Source: an uncultured Alphaproteobacteria bacterium (lineage in GTDB: Bacteria; Pseudomonadota; Alphaproteobacteria; RF32; CAG-239). From it: a DNA stretch of 31,361 bases. Position 1 is the stretch's first letter. Each line of letters opens with the position of its first letter. The notes under the pieces are model-generated. The model saw only the letters and a list, made by a program, of their open reading frames with translations. It was not told where the DNA came from and ran no database searches. Made by a program: the position numbers and the translations under genes. The DNA lies in the NCBI GenBank assembly GCA_944392285.1, contig CALXWF010000004.1:1-31361 (forward strand). The letters are read 5' to 3'. Shown here in pieces: positions 31,184 to 31,361 of the stretch.

Positions 31184-31361
31184 CTGTCATTCCCAAGGTC
31201 ACACCCTTTCTCTCTGCTGTCATTCCAAAGGCCTCGCCCTACGGGAGCTGGCACATTTGGAATCTATAACTTCTGCTTTAGCAGTTCTTATTTATTTCAC
31301 CCCTATTCCGGCCTTTCCCCGTCAAGGGGAAAGGGGTAAGTGGATGGTGTTGTCAAGGGGA
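31184..31361. repeat. Dispersed-repeat-like non-coding sequence at right edge
   Basis: CTGTCATTCC occurs twice (31184-31193 and 31217-31226). The second is part of an inverted pair ATTCCAAA (31222-31229) / TTTGGAAT (31256-31263). A hairpin CCTTTCCCC-GTCAA-GGGGAAAGG lies at 31312-31334, and GTCAAGGGGA is repeated at 31321-31330 and at the very end (31352-31361). No gene is visible. The TCATTCC...GGAAT layout resembles palindromic repeat families scattered between genes in alphaproteobacteria. Confidence 0.6.

Noticed and set aside
1..31361. CRISPR arrays or insertion sequences
   Set aside because: No regularly spaced repeats and no transposase-like reading frame were seen; the only direct repeats are those near tRNA-His and at the right edge.

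Overview
The window looks like chromosomal DNA of an AT-leaning alphaproteobacterium. The evidence is the set of alphaproteobacterial cell-cycle and regulatory genes read here: MipZ (division-site ATPase), CckA (hybrid kinase above CtrA), HdaA (DnaA inactivator with a sliding-clamp motif) and RpoH, plus KdsB for a Gram-negative outer membrane and FliQ/FliR/FlhB for a flagellar export gate. The exact lineage cannot be set from the sequence alone. A host-associated or uncultured lineage is only a guess, based on the many unrecognised genes and palindromic intergenic repeats.

Layout. 1-233: short non-coding edge with a hairpin, a perfect palindromic terminator and a promoter. 234-899: unknown soluble protein. 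945-7005: housekeeping genes in alternating directions (pepA, Sua5-type tRNA threonylcarbamoylation enzyme, histidine phosphatase, kdsB, TrmN6-like methyltransferase, and a PAS protein with a degenerate GGDEF domain). 7121-9666: a tail-anchored protein-kinase-like protein that lacks catalytic residues, overlapping a small membrane protein. 9676-11983: rpoH and rluD on the minus strand and a divergent small membrane protein. 11996-19497: the accessory region, with two unknown soluble proteins, two membrane proteins sharing a gapless two-helix module, a VirD4/TraG-type coupling ATPase, a small colicin-type HNH nuclease-like protein and an overlapping SUKH/SMI1-like protein that looks like its immunity partner. 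19498-20032: paired direct repeats that include the 3' end and terminator of tRNA-His, then tRNA-His itself. 20139-24963: dacC-like carboxypeptidase with SPOR domain, mipZ, pgm and a GH114/TM1410-like exported protein. 24979-29700: fliQ, fliR, flhB, cckA. 29723-31084: hdaA and a six-helix membrane protein. 31085-31361: terminator and dispersed-repeat-like sequence.

How the genes fit together. The most interesting block is 13046-19497. It starts at a clear promoter, shows no terminator between genes, and ends with what looks like a toxin/immunity pair directly after a type IV coupling protein. No VirB-type channel genes are present, so either the channel is elsewhere or the coupling ATPase works with the new membrane proteins next to it. 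The region 20139-30433 groups envelope synthesis, division-site placement, flagellar export, CtrA phosphorelay and replication control, a set of cell-cycle functions. A full TTAA-N7-TTAA match to the CtrA recognition sequence lies inside the predicted rpoH promoter, a possible link between that phosphorelay and the heat-shock sigma factor.

All family assignments come from motifs read by eye. No database search or structure prediction was run.
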